A stretch of 64,000 nucleotides of DNA. Origin: Paracoccaceae bacterium. GTDB lineage: Bacteria > Pseudomonadota > Alphaproteobacteria > Rhodobacterales > Rhodobacteraceae. The stretch covers positions 81,223-145,222 of the forward strand of contig SBGD01000081.1 of the NCBI GenBank assembly GCA_006226775.1, written 5' to 3'. This document shows, one piece after another, positions 53,690 to 62,420 of this stretch (its first letter is position 1; every line of letters begins with the position of its first letter). Position numbers and translations under genes: made by a program. The notes beneath the pieces were generated by a model. The model made no database searches and was not told the DNA's origin. It saw only the letters and a list, made by a program, of their open reading frames with translations.

Positions 53690-54970
53690 ATGAACCGAAT
53701 GAAACAGAGCGTGGCCGCCACGTGCCTGAGCCTGCCGCTGGCGCTTGGCGCGTGGACCCTGACCGCCGCCCCGGCGCTGGCCGAAGGGGTGGTACACCTG
53801 TTCCACCGCTCGGCGGCCGAGCCGATGCGGGTGCCGCGGATGGCGATGTGGAATGCCTGTGCAGAGCGGCTGGACATCGAGATCATCGAGAACTTCTCGC
53901 CGCCCAAGCAATACGAGGTGCAGCTTCCGGTGCAGCTCTCCAGCTCGACCCCGCCCGACATCTACGCCTACTGGGCCGGCGGCCGCTCGCAGTTTCAGGC
54001 CGCCACCGGCAAGATCCGCGCGATGAACGACATCTGGGAGGAGATCAAGGACAACTACCCGCCGGGCGTTCAGGCCACCAGCACCGAGCCTGATGGCAAT
54101 GTCTACACCATCCCGACCACGTTTCAGCCCAATGTCTTCTGGTACAACAAGCGCGTCTTTGCCGAGCATGGCATCGAGCCGCCGCAGACCTGGGACGACT
54201 TCGTGGCGGTCGCGGCCAAGCTGAAAGAGGCCGGGGTCACGCCCTTCCTTCTGGGCTCAAAATCCGGCTGGGAGCCGCTGTTGTGGTTCGACTACATGGT
54301 GCTGCGCGTGGCGGGATCGGAGTTCCGCAGCGGCCTGATGGCGGGCACCGAGAGCTACCTCGATCCGCGCGTCATTCAGGCGATGGAGATGTGGAAAGAT
54401 CTGCTGGAAGCGGGCTATTTCAACGACCGCACCTCGTCGCTGGGCTGGCAGGAGATGGCCACTAAATTCGTCAACGGCGAAGGCGCGATGGAGCTGATGG
54501 GCACCTGGACCGTCGGCAACTTCATCACCGCCGGTCTCGAGCCGGGCACCGATTTCGACGTCTTCGACTTCCCGCCGATCACCGAGGGCATCGAACTGGC
54601 CGTCGAAGGTGCTGTCGAAGGCTGGGCCGCCAGCGGCGCGGGCGAGAATACCGAAAACGCGCTGGAAATGTTGAAATGCGTGTCCGAACGTGGCCCGCAG
54701 GAGCTCTTTGCCAGGCAGGCGCAGCGGATGGCGGCCAACAAGGACGTGCCGGTCGAGATCTATGAACCGGCCTCGTTCCAGCCCACCATCGTCAAGTTCC
54801 AGGACATGCTGGACGCCCCGTTCCACCAGAACCTCGAACTTGCCACCCATCCCGGCGTGACCGAGGTGGCCAAGCGTGAACTGCCCCGCTTCCTCGCCTA
54901 TCCCGACCAGTACATGAAAGTGCTGGAACTGCTGGAAGGCCGCCGCAACGACGTCTTCGGCGACAGCTGA
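53690..54970 (+). CDS. carbohydrate ABC transporter substrate-binding protein
   Basis: A 426-residue family-1 binding protein. Signal peptide at residues 1-31 (MKQSVAATCLSLPLALGAWT, ALA cleavage before EGVVHLFHRS). The mature domain has PPDIYAYWAGGRSQFQAA, TIPTTFQPNVFWYNKRVFAE and the hinge segment FVNGEGAMELMGTWTVGNF, typical of oligosaccharide binders. AGGAGGA precedes the ATG. It leads the operon of two permeases and an ATPase. The locus content suggests a sulfated mono- or oligosaccharide as ligand. Confidence 0.93.
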   Translation: MNRMKQSVAATCLSLPLALGAWTLTAAPALAEGVVHLFHRSAAEPMRVPRMAMWNACAERLDIEIIENFSPPKQYEVQLPVQLSSSTPPDIYAYWAGGRSQFQAATGKIRAMNDIWEEIKDNYPPGVQATSTEPDGNVYTIPTTFQPNVFWYNKRVFAEHGIEPPQTWDDFVAVAAKLKEAGVTPFLLGSKSGWEPLLWFDYMVLRVAGSEFRSGLMAGTESYLDPRVIQAMEMWKDLLEAGYFNDRTSSLGWQEMATKFVNGEGAMELMGTWTVGNFITAGLEPGTDFDVFDFPPITEGIELAVEGAVEGWAASGAGENTENALEMLKCVSERGPQELFARQAQRMAANKDVPVEIYEPASFQPTIVKFQDMLDAPFHQNLELATHPGVTEVAKRELPRFLAYPDQYMKVLELLEGRRNDVFGDS

Positions 54971-55026
54971 GGCATCGCGCCCGGGCGGCCGATCCGCCCG
55001 GGCGCATCCAAGAGGAGGACACTGCC

Positions 55027-55902
55027 ATGAACGCCCGGCTCACGCCCTGGCTATTCCTGATGCCCGCGATCGCGATCTACGGCATCTTCGGCGCCTATCC
55101 GATTTTCCAGACCTTCGCGATCAGCCTGACCGACCAGGTCGGCGTCGCAGAACCGGGGAAATTCATCGGCCTGCAGAATTACGTCACGCTGATTCAGGAC
55201 GACTATTTCCTGAACGCGCTGAAACACACCGGCATCTGGGTGATCGCCTTCCTGATCGTGCCCAATTCGCTGGCCATCACCATCGCACTTCTGGTCAAGC
55301 AGACCTTCTGGGGCGCGAGCCTGATCAAGACGGTGTTCTTCCTGCCGCTGGCGCTGTCCTTCGCCATTGTCGGCGTGGTCTGGGGCTGGATCTACGAGCC
55401 TGACGTGGGCCTTCTGGACCAGCTGCTGATCGGGCTGGGGCTGGAAAGCCTGATCGTCGAATGGCTGGGCCCGGATGCGGCGACCTATTCGGTGATCGCG
55501 GCGGCGGCCTGGCGGCAGACGGCGTTCGCGACGGTGGTCTTTCTCGCCGGTCTTTCCTCGATCCCGACGGAACTGATCGAAGCGGCCAAGGTCGACGGCG
55601 GCACGCGGCGGCAGATCTTCTTTCGCATCACCCTGCCGCTCCTGAAACCGGCAAGCACCATCGCGGTGTCCTCGGCGCTGATCCACGCGCTGCTGGCGAC
55701 CGAGATCGTGCTGACCATGACCGAAGGCGGCCCGTTCGGCAGCTCCGAAGTGGTGGGCTACCGGATGTATATGGAGACGTTCTGGAACTACAAATTCGGC
55801 TACGGCGCCGCGATCGGCGTGATTGTCACCCTGATGACGGCGATCCTGGTGGTGCCCTACGTGCGCCGCATGGCCAAGGCCCAAGAACGAGACTGGAGCT
55901 GA
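55027..55902 (+). CDS. carbohydrate ABC transporter permease (MalF type)
   Basis: A 291-residue permease with six helices and the EAA motif EAAKVDGGTRRQIFFRITLP near residue 190, which binds the ATPase. N-terminus LFLMPAIAIYGIFGAYPIFQ is the standard first helix. AAGAGGA lies before the ATG. It forms a heterodimer with the product of the next gene, four bases downstream. Confidence 0.93.
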   Translation: MNARLTPWLFLMPAIAIYGIFGAYPIFQTFAISLTDQVGVAEPGKFIGLQNYVTLIQDDYFLNALKHTGIWVIAFLIVPNSLAITIALLVKQTFWGASLIKTVFFLPLALSFAIVGVVWGWIYEPDVGLLDQLLIGLGLESLIVEWLGPDAATYSVIAAAAWRQTAFATVVFLAGLSSIPTELIEAAKVDGGTRRQIFFRITLPLLKPASTIAVSSALIHALLATEIVLTMTEGGPFGSSEVVGYRMYMETFWNYKFGYGAAIGVIVTLMTAILVVPYVRRMAKAQERDWS

Positions 55903-55906
55903 GGCG

Positions 55907-56800
55907 ATGACCGACATGACCACACAAATCTCTGCCGCGCCGCAGGACATCATCAACCGCGGCACCCTGCGTGAACGGCTCGAAGAGCCCTTCATGCGCG
56001 GCGGCCAGATCGGGCTCTTGCTGCTCTTGGCGCTGGTGTTCTTCCTGCCGGTGCTGGGGACGCTGCTGACCGCGGTGCGCACCATCCCCGACATCACCCA
56101 GAACGGCGCCTGGGCGCTGCCCGCGTCCTACGAATGGGGCAACCTGGGCCGGGCCTTCGTCGAGATGCTGCCTTACCTCAAGGCGTCGGTGATCATCACG
56201 CTGCCTTCGGTGGCGGGGACGCTGCTGGTGTCGATGATGGCGGGTTATGCGCTGTCACGGATGCGGTTCCAGGGGCGGATCTGGATGTTCCTGGTGATCG
56301 TCTCGCTCAGCTTCGTGCCGATCCACACCCAGCTGATCCCGGTGTTCCGGCTGATGTCCGACCTTGGCCTGCACGACACTTTCGCCGCGCAGATCATCGT
56401 CCACATCATGCGCCAGATCCCCTTTGCCGTGCTGATCATGACCAACTTCTTCAACACGGTGCCGGGCGAATTGCGCGAGGCGGGCCGCATCGACGGGGCC
56501 AGCGAATGGACGATCTTCCGGCGCATCTACGTGCCGGTGGCGCGGCCTGCGCTTTCGGCGCTGATCGTGCTGGAGTTCACCTGGATCTGGAACGACCTGC
56601 TCTGGGGCCTCGTGCTGACGCAAGGCGCGGGCAAGAAGCCGGTGACCGTCGGCATCCTGTCCTTCGAGGGCGAATACGAGATCGCCTGGAACATGGTGGC
56701 CTCGGGCGCGGTGGTGGCCGCCATCCCGACGCTGGCCGTCTTCCTCGCCTTCCAGAAACACTTCATCCGCGGGATGACAATGGGGTCGGTCAAGGGCTGA
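55907..56800 (+). CDS. carbohydrate ABC transporter permease (MalG type)
   Basis: A 297-residue permease with a longer polar N-terminus (about 30 residues) before the first helix LLLLLALVFFLPVLGTLL. The EAA motif REAGRIDGASEWTIFRRIYV lies near residue 190, and the family C-terminus FLAFQKHFIRGMTMGSVKG is present. It is the second channel subunit of the importer encoded with the neighbouring genes. Confidence 0.93.
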   Translation: MTDMTTQISAAPQDIINRGTLRERLEEPFMRGGQIGLLLLLALVFFLPVLGTLLTAVRTIPDITQNGAWALPASYEWGNLGRAFVEMLPYLKASVIITLPSVAGTLLVSMMAGYALSRMRFQGRIWMFLVIVSLSFVPIHTQLIPVFRLMSDLGLHDTFAAQIIVHIMRQIPFAVLIMTNFFNTVPGELREAGRIDGASEWTIFRRIYVPVARPALSALIVLEFTWIWNDLLWGLVLTQGAGKKPVTVGILSFEGEYEIAWNMVASGAVVAAIPTLAVFLAFQKHFIRGMTMGSVKG

Positions 56801-56834
56801 GGCCCGCCCGATCCTCCCGACAAGGAGAACCAAA

Positions 56835-57911
56835 ATGGCACATGTAACCATCAATCAGGTCATCAAGAACTATGGCGCGGTGCGGGCGATCAAGGGCATC
56901 GACGTCGATATCGACGACGGCGAATTCGTGGCCCTCGTCGGCCCCTCGGGCTGTGGCAAGACCACGCTTTTGCGGATGATTGCCGGGCTCGAGGACATCA
57001 CCGGCGGCACCATCGAGATCGGCGGCAAGGTCGTCAACGGCTTGCAGCCCAAGGCCCGCGACATCGCGATGGTGTTCCAGAACTATGCGCTTTATCCGCA
57101 TATGAAGGTGGCCGACAACATGTCCTTCTCGATGCAGCTTGCGGGTGCCTCGAAGGACGAGATCAAGGTCAAGGTCGAGGACGCCGCGCGCATCCTCAAC
57201 CTCGAGCCTTACCTCGACCGTTACCCGCGCGAGCTCTCCGGCGGCCAGCGCCAGAGGGTCGCCATGGGCCGCGCCATCGTGCGCAATCCCAAGGTGTTCC
57301 TATTCGACGAGCCGCTCAGCAACCTCGACGCCAAGCTGCGCGTGTCCATGCGCGCCGAGATCAAGTCATTGCACCAGCGGCTGGGCACCACGGCGGTCTA
57401 CGTTACCCATGACCAGATCGAGGCGATGACCATGGCCGACAAGATCGTGGTGATGAGCGAGGGTCGGATCGAGCAGGTCGGCACGCCGCTCGACCTCTAC
57501 GACGAACCGGCCAACCTGTTCGTTGCGGCCTTCATCGGCTCGCCCTCGATGAACCTTCTGGAGGCGCAGGTCTGCGACGGCGGCGTGCGCTTTGCCGATG
57601 GCACGGTGCTGGCGCTTTCGGGCACCGAAGGCTTCGAGACCGGCCGCCCGGTGATCGCCGGCATCCGCCCCGATACCTTCGAGCTGGCCGAGCGCGGCCT
57701 GACCGTGCAGGTCAACGTCACCGAACCCACCGGGGCCGAGACCCAGGTGGTGGGCCAGATCGGCGACACCCCCGTCACCTGCCTGATGCGCGAGCGGATC
57801 AGCGGGCGCTACGGCGACGTGCTGCACGTGCTGCCGCAGGGGCCGGTGCATCTGTTCGATCCCGAGACCCGCCAGCGTCTTGGCACCGCGCGCGCGGCCA
57901 TCGTCAATTGA
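56835..57911 (+). CDS. carbohydrate ABC transporter ATP-binding protein (UgpC/MsmK type)
   Basis: A 358-residue ATPase. Walker A GPSGCGKTT near residue 37-45, Q loop VFQNYALYPHM, signature LSGGQRQRVAMGRAI, Walker B VFLFDEPLSNLDAKL and H loop YVTHDQIEAM. The C-terminal regulatory (TOBE/OB) domain from about residue 235 is typical of CUT1 sugar importers. AAGGAG precedes the ATG. Its stop overlaps the TTG start of the DMT transporter gene, so the exporter-like protein is coupled to the importer. Confidence 0.95.
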   Translation: MAHVTINQVIKNYGAVRAIKGIDVDIDDGEFVALVGPSGCGKTTLLRMIAGLEDITGGTIEIGGKVVNGLQPKARDIAMVFQNYALYPHMKVADNMSFSMQLAGASKDEIKVKVEDAARILNLEPYLDRYPRELSGGQRQRVAMGRAIVRNPKVFLFDEPLSNLDAKLRVSMRAEIKSLHQRLGTTAVYVTHDQIEAMTMADKIVVMSEGRIEQVGTPLDLYDEPANLFVAAFIGSPSMNLLEAQVCDGGVRFADGTVLALSGTEGFETGRPVIAGIRPDTFELAERGLTVQVNVTEPTGAETQVVGQIGDTPVTCLMRERISGRYGDVLHVLPQGPVHLFDPETRQRLGTARAAIVN

Positions 57912-58822
57912 CCTGCACGCCGAAAACCACACCGGGGGCGGTCGCCCCCGCATCGCGCGCGATGCTGGCCGGCATGGGGCTGATCGTGGTGGCGGGCGGC
58001 TTGATGGCGGTTCAGGACGCCGTGGTCAAGGACATGACATCGCGCCTGTCGCCCTTCCAGATCTCCTTTGTCAGGTACGGCTGGCATTCGGTTTTCGTCG
58101 CCCTGTATCTGACGGCGGCGGGGCATCGGTCGATCTATGCCACGTCGCAGTTTCCGCTACAGGCCGCGCGGGCGCTGGCGCTCGTGGCGGGATCGCTGGC
58201 GGTACACGTGGCCATCACGGTGGTTCCCCTGTCACAGGCGACGGTGATCCTGTTTCTCAGCCCGCTGATCGTGACGCTGCTGTCGGTGGTCTTTCTGAAC
58301 GAACGCATCGGGTGGCGGCGGACAACCGCGCTCTGCGCCGGGTTTTCCGGGGTGGTCGTGGTGATCGGCCCGCAGAGCGGCGGCGGGGCAGGGCTGTCCC
58401 TGATCTGGCTCCTGCCGGTCGCCTCGGCGGTCTGCTCGGCCTGTTACGTCCTGCTGACCCGGCGCCTGTCCGGCCCGGCGGAATTCGTGCCCGCCATGGC
58501 GCTGATGCCGCTGGTCTGCACCCTGGCGCTGGCCCCGGCGCAGCCGCTGATGTGGCGGGCGATCGGTTGGACCGGTTTCGCGGTGCTCATCCTGCTGGGC
58601 GTGACCGGAACCCTGGCGCATGTCTGCATCCAGCTCGGGATGCGCGTGGCCTCGGCGTCGATCCTCGCGCCGTTCCTCTACAGCCAGGTGGTGTTCGCCA
58701 GCCTGCTGGGCCTCCTCTTCTTCGACGAGGTCGTGGGGTTCGGCTTCTTCCTCGGCACCGTCCTGATTGTCGGCAGCGGTCTTGCGATCTGGTCGATCGA
58801 ACGCCCGCGCCCGACCCCCTGA
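57908..58822 (+). CDS. EamA/DMT-superfamily transporter
   Basis: A 304-residue membrane protein with ten predicted helices in two EamA repeats (VPLSQATVILFLSPLIVTLL near the middle of repeat one, ASILAPFLYSQVVFASLLGL in repeat two). The best start is TTG overlapping the ATPase stop (TTGA); ATG at 57962 is the alternative and would shorten the N-terminus by 18 residues. DMT proteins export metabolites, amino acids or drugs. Sitting between a sugar importer and a sulfatase, it might remove a by-product of the pathway; direction and cargo are unknown. Confidence 0.82.
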   Translation: MTCTPKTTPGAVAPASRAMLAGMGLIVVAGGLMAVQDAVVKDMTSRLSPFQISFVRYGWHSVFVALYLTAAGHRSIYATSQFPLQAARALALVAGSLAVHVAITVVPLSQATVILFLSPLIVTLLSVVFLNERIGWRRTTALCAGFSGVVVVIGPQSGGGAGLSLIWLLPVASAVCSACYVLLTRRLSGPAEFVPAMALMPLVCTLALAPAQPLMWRAIGWTGFAVLILLGVTGTLAHVCIQLGMRVASASILAPFLYSQVVFASLLGLLFFDEVVGFGFFLGTVLIVGSGLAIWSIERPRPTP

Positions 58823-58839
58823 CACTTCAATCCGAAAGC

Positions 58840-60273
58840 ATGCGCATGACCGCCAGGAACATGATCCTCTTCATCACCGACCAATGGCGCTGGGACACGC
58901 TGAACCAGCCGGGTCATCCCTGCCAATTGCCCAACCTGCAGGCCTTTCGGCAGGAGGCCACCAACCACGTCAACGCCTTCACCCCGGTGCCGCTCTGCAC
59001 CCCCGCGCGCGGCTCGCTCTTTACCGGCAAATGGCCGCATCAGACCGGCACGATGGACAATGTGCAGGGCTCGTCCTTCTATCCGCATGGCAAGCTGCAC
59101 CCCAGCCACCTGACCTACATGGAGCGGTTGCAGGCGGCGGGCTACGAGGTCTCCTTCATCGGCAAGTGGCACCTCGGCGCCGGCACGCTGACCGAGCGCG
59201 GCATCGACGCGCCGCTGAGCGATGGCGGCAGCGAGGCGCTGATCCCCGCCGATGACCTCGAATTCGCCACGCCGCGCAAGACGCCGTTCTACGGCACCAT
59301 CACCAAGGGCACGCATATGGATGAGAAACGGGTGCGGAAGGGCATCGAAAAGCTCGAGAGCCTCTCGGCCTCGGGCAAGCCCTTCTGCCTGATCGTCTCG
59401 CTTCCCGGCCCGCACTTCCCGCACCACGTCCCGGCGGAGTGGGTGGCGCTGTATGACGATCTGCCCGCCGACTACATGCCCGAGAATTTCATCCCGCAGT
59501 TCACCGAAGAGGGCAAGCCGCAGGCCCAGGGCGCGCCCTACTGGCCCTGCCAGGACACCCGGGGGCTCGACCCGCAGGACTGGCGGCGCACCGCGCAGCA
59601 TTACTTCGGCTTCTGCTCCTTCATCGACGATCTCTTCGGCCAGTTCCGCCGCAAGGTGCGCGATCTGGGGCTGGACGACAGCACCAGCCTTGCCTTCACC
59701 GCCGATCACGGCGAGATGCTGGGCGCGCATGGCTGGTTCGACAAGGGGCCGTTCTTCTACGAGGAGGTGATGCGCATCCCGATGCTGATCCGCGCGGCGG
59801 GGCAGGGGGCGGCTGCGGTCAACGCGGGCTTCGTCAACTTCCGCGACCTCTTTCCGACCTTGCTGGCCGAGAGCGCGGCGGCGGGCATCCTGACCCCCGA
59901 AGAGGCCGCGCGCAGCTATGATGCCATGTCGCACGACCGCGCCTTCTATGGCTACGACGCCTACCAGGGTCGCCAGTTCAAGTTCCGCGGCATCCGCGAG
60001 ACGCGCTACAAATACGCCTGGAGCCCGCATGACATCGAAGAGCTCTACGATCTCGGGACCGACCCGCAGGAGCGGGTGAACCGGGCCGGTGATCCGGCGC
60101 TGGCGGCGGAACAGGCCCGGCTCAAGGCGCGGCTCTTCGACTGGATGGAGGCCGAGCGGGATGCCCTGGCATTCGGCGGCTACCAGCTTCCGGTCGGCAG
60201 CTACATCGACGGTCGGCCCGCGCATGAACAGCACGATCACCAGCAACATCTCAATTCGGCGTTGAAGCAATGA
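58840..60273 (+). CDS. type I sulfatase, cytoplasmic
   Basis: A 477-residue formylglycine-dependent sulfatase. The maturation motif C-T-P-A-R starts at C53 (PLCTPARGSLFTGKWPHQTG). Metal and substrate residues appear in FITDQWRWDT, FIGKWHLG and FTADHGEMLGAHGWFDKG. No signal peptide is present, so it works in the cytoplasm and needs a formylglycine-generating enzyme from outside this window. It starts 17 bases after the DMT gene and its stop overlaps the enolase-superfamily start by four bases. It would remove sulfate from the imported glycoside. Confidence 0.92.
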   Translation: MRMTARNMILFITDQWRWDTLNQPGHPCQLPNLQAFRQEATNHVNAFTPVPLCTPARGSLFTGKWPHQTGTMDNVQGSSFYPHGKLHPSHLTYMERLQAAGYEVSFIGKWHLGAGTLTERGIDAPLSDGGSEALIPADDLEFATPRKTPFYGTITKGTHMDEKRVRKGIEKLESLSASGKPFCLIVSLPGPHFPHHVPAEWVALYDDLPADYMPENFIPQFTEEGKPQAQGAPYWPCQDTRGLDPQDWRRTAQHYFGFCSFIDDLFGQFRRKVRDLGLDDSTSLAFTADHGEMLGAHGWFDKGPFFYEEVMRIPMLIRAAGQGAAAVNAGFVNFRDLFPTLLAESAAAGILTPEEAARSYDAMSHDRAFYGYDAYQGRQFKFRGIRETRYKYAWSPHDIEELYDLGTDPQERVNRAGDPALAAEQARLKARLFDWMEAERDALAFGGYQLPVGSYIDGRPAHEQHDHQQHLNSALKQ

Positions 60274-61403
60274 AAATCACCGAAATCAGAACCTACATGC
60301 AGCGCGTCGACGATCGCCCCCGGGTGCTCGTGGCGGTCAGGACCGACGAAGGCATCACCGGCTGGGGCGAGACCTATGCCCATGGGCCGGAACGCGCCGT
60401 TGCGCCGATCCTCGACTATTTCGCCACCCATCTGCTGGGCGAGGATCCGCGCCGCGTGACCTTCCTGCATGAAAAACTCATGCATGTCGCCCGCTTCCCG
60501 CCGGGGGCGCTCGGGCTGGCGGTGTTTTCCGCCGTGGATCACGCGCTCTGGGACATCGCCGCCAAGGCGCTTGGCGTGCCGGTCTACCAGATGCTGGGCG
60601 GGCACATGCGCGACCGGGTGCGGGTCTATTGCACCGCCATCGGCGCGCCCGACAATGGCGTCGAGGTGCTGTCGGACCTGCACCGCGAATTCGGCTTCAC
60701 CGCCTTCAAGCTCTCGCCCTATCGCAAGCACCCTTTCGAGCACCGCTGGGGCGAGGTCTGCGAGGCGACGGCGGATTATTTCCGCGGGCTGCGCGAAGGG
60801 CTGCCGTCGCATTTCGAGATCGCCTTCGATGCCCATTCGGTGCTGATGGAGGGGATCGACGCGGTGCGCCTGGCGCGCGCCATCGAGCCTTACGATCCCT
60901 ATTTCCTCGAAGAGCCGCTGCGGCCCGAGCACATGCCGGCCTGGGGGCAGATGAAGGCCAAGATGACCATTCCGCTGGCCACCGGAGAGGCGCTTTACAA
61001 CCGTCACCAGTTCCTGGCGCTGCTCAATGCGGGCGGGGCGGATATCGTGCAGCCGGATATCGCCGTGGTCGGCGGGCTGACCGAGATGCGGCGGATTGCC
61101 GAGGTGGCTGACGCCCATTCTGTGCCAGTGGCGCCGCACAACCCGATGGGGCCGCTGGCCACGGCGCACAACGTGCATTTCTCGGCCGCCTGCACGAATT
61201 TCAAGATCCTCGAGTACAAGGTGCACCGCGACGTGCCCTGGATCGCCGATCCCTATATCCCGGTCGATGGCTACCTCGATCTGCGCCCGGATCGCCCCGG
61301 ATGGGGGGTCGAGATCGTCGAGGCGGCCTTGCAGACCGACGAATACACCCATTGGTCGCGGCCGCTGATGCGCAAGCCCGACGGGGCCACGAGCTATGCG
61401 TGA
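60270..61403 (+). CDS. enolase-superfamily sugar-acid dehydratase (mandelate racemase/DgoD-like)
   Basis: A 377-residue enolase-superfamily member. Mg ligands D187, E214 and E240, and a general-base histidine at H290 (VAPHNPMGPLATAHN) follow the galactonate-dehydratase-like pattern. Such enzymes remove water from aldonates to give 2-keto-3-deoxy sugar acids. Its position after the sulfatase (ATGA overlap) and before a HpaI-type aldolase fits a dehydratase-aldolase route. The particular aldonate cannot be fixed from these residues. Confidence 0.87.
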   Translation: MKITEIRTYMQRVDDRPRVLVAVRTDEGITGWGETYAHGPERAVAPILDYFATHLLGEDPRRVTFLHEKLMHVARFPPGALGLAVFSAVDHALWDIAAKALGVPVYQMLGGHMRDRVRVYCTAIGAPDNGVEVLSDLHREFGFTAFKLSPYRKHPFEHRWGEVCEATADYFRGLREGLPSHFEIAFDAHSVLMEGIDAVRLARAIEPYDPYFLEEPLRPEHMPAWGQMKAKMTIPLATGEALYNRHQFLALLNAGGADIVQPDIAVVGGLTEMRRIAEVADAHSVPVAPHNPMGPLATAHNVHFSAACTNFKILEYKVHRDVPWIADPYIPVDGYLDLRPDRPGWGVEIVEAALQTDEYTHWSRPLMRKPDGATSYA

Positions 61404-61544
61404 GGCCGGGCAAAGGCCGGCGGGCACCGGGTGTCCGGAGCGCCGGAGAGCATGTCCCGGCGAGACCCGGGCACGGCAGGCCCCGGCCTCTATCGCCCCC
61501 GGTTTCCCGTTTCCCGTCCCCGACTGCAGAAAGTGGCCCCGCCG

Positions 61545-62321
61545 ATGATGCTTTCCGAGAACCGCTTCACCCGTGCCCTGGCCTCCGGCGCCCCGCAGGT
61601 CGGTCTCTGGATCACCCTGTGCAGCAATTTCGCCGCCGAGGTGGTGGCGCCCGCCGGGTTCGACTGGGCGCTGATCGACATGGAGCACAGCCACAACGAT
61701 TACGCCAGCGTGCTGGGCCAGCTCCTGGCCTTTGCCGCCTATGACACGGTGCCGATCGTGCGGGTGGAATGGAACGATGCGGTGGCGGTCAAGCGGCTGC
61801 TCGACCTCGGCGCGCCGGGGCTGCTGTTTCCGATGATCCAGACGGTCGAGGAGGCCCGCGCCGCCGTCGCCGCCACGCGCTATCCGCCGCAGGGCATCCG
61901 CGGTGTTTCGAGCGCGACGCGGGCGACGAAATTCGGCCGGATCCGCGACTACACCACGCGGATCGCGGATGAGACCGCGGTCCTTCTGCAGATCGAGACC
62001 CGGGCGGCGCTGGCGCGCGCCGAGCAGATTGCCGGTGTCGACGGTGTCACCGGCGTCTTCTTCGGCCCGGCGGATATCGCCGCCGACATGGGGCTGCTCG
62101 GCCAGCCCACGGCGGCCGCGGTCTGGGACGCGATTCGCCCGGTGGCCCGGCGCCTTGTCGCCAAGGGCATTCCGGTGGGCACCCTGGTCTCGGACACGGC
62201 CCTGGCGGCGGATCTGATCGGCGAGGGGTTCACCTTCGTCGCCTGCGGCACCGACACCGGGATCCTGGCGCGGGGCAGCGATGCGCTGCGCGCCCGGATG
62301 ACGGAAAAGCTGACCCTGTGA
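61545..62321 (+). CDS. HpcH/HpaI-family class II pyruvate aldolase
   Basis: A 258-residue aldolase. Catalytic and metal-binding positions of HpaI are conserved: H48 (DMEHSHNDY), R73 (VRVEW), E151 (QIETRAAL) and D177 (FFGPADIAADMG). The usual length supports starting at ATG 61545 or 61548 rather than the longer frame from 61431. It cleaves 2-keto-3-deoxy acids to pyruvate and an aldehyde. The two aldehyde dehydrogenases of the locus would oxidise that aldehyde. Confidence 0.88.
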   Translation: MMLSENRFTRALASGAPQVGLWITLCSNFAAEVVAPAGFDWALIDMEHSHNDYASVLGQLLAFAAYDTVPIVRVEWNDAVAVKRLLDLGAPGLLFPMIQTVEEARAAVAATRYPPQGIRGVSSATRATKFGRIRDYTTRIADETAVLLQIETRAALARAEQIAGVDGVTGVFFGPADIAADMGLLGQPTAAAVWDAIRPVARRLVAKGIPVGTLVSDTALAADLIGEGFTFVACGTDTGILARGSDALRARMTEKLTL

Positions 62322-62357
62322 CGGTTTGACAGGGGCCGGGGCGCGGCTTTGCCCTCG

Positions 62358-62394
62358 ACTCTTGCCTTGACAAGAGTTAAACATACTATGAATG
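62358..62394. promoter_or_regulatory. dyad plus TAAACATA-type operator upstream of aldehyde dehydrogenase
   Basis: ACTCTTG (62358-62364) is repeated inverted as CAAGAGT (62371-62377) and immediately followed by TAAACATA-C-TATGAATG (62378-62394), whose left arm matches the 53617 palindrome exactly. TTGCCT (62362-62367) and TACTAT (62384-62389) at 16-base spacing give a plausible promoter with the same operator overlap as at 53602. Confidence 0.5.
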
Positions 62395-62420
62395 AACGGA
62401 TGCCTGCGGAGGTGCGCGTG

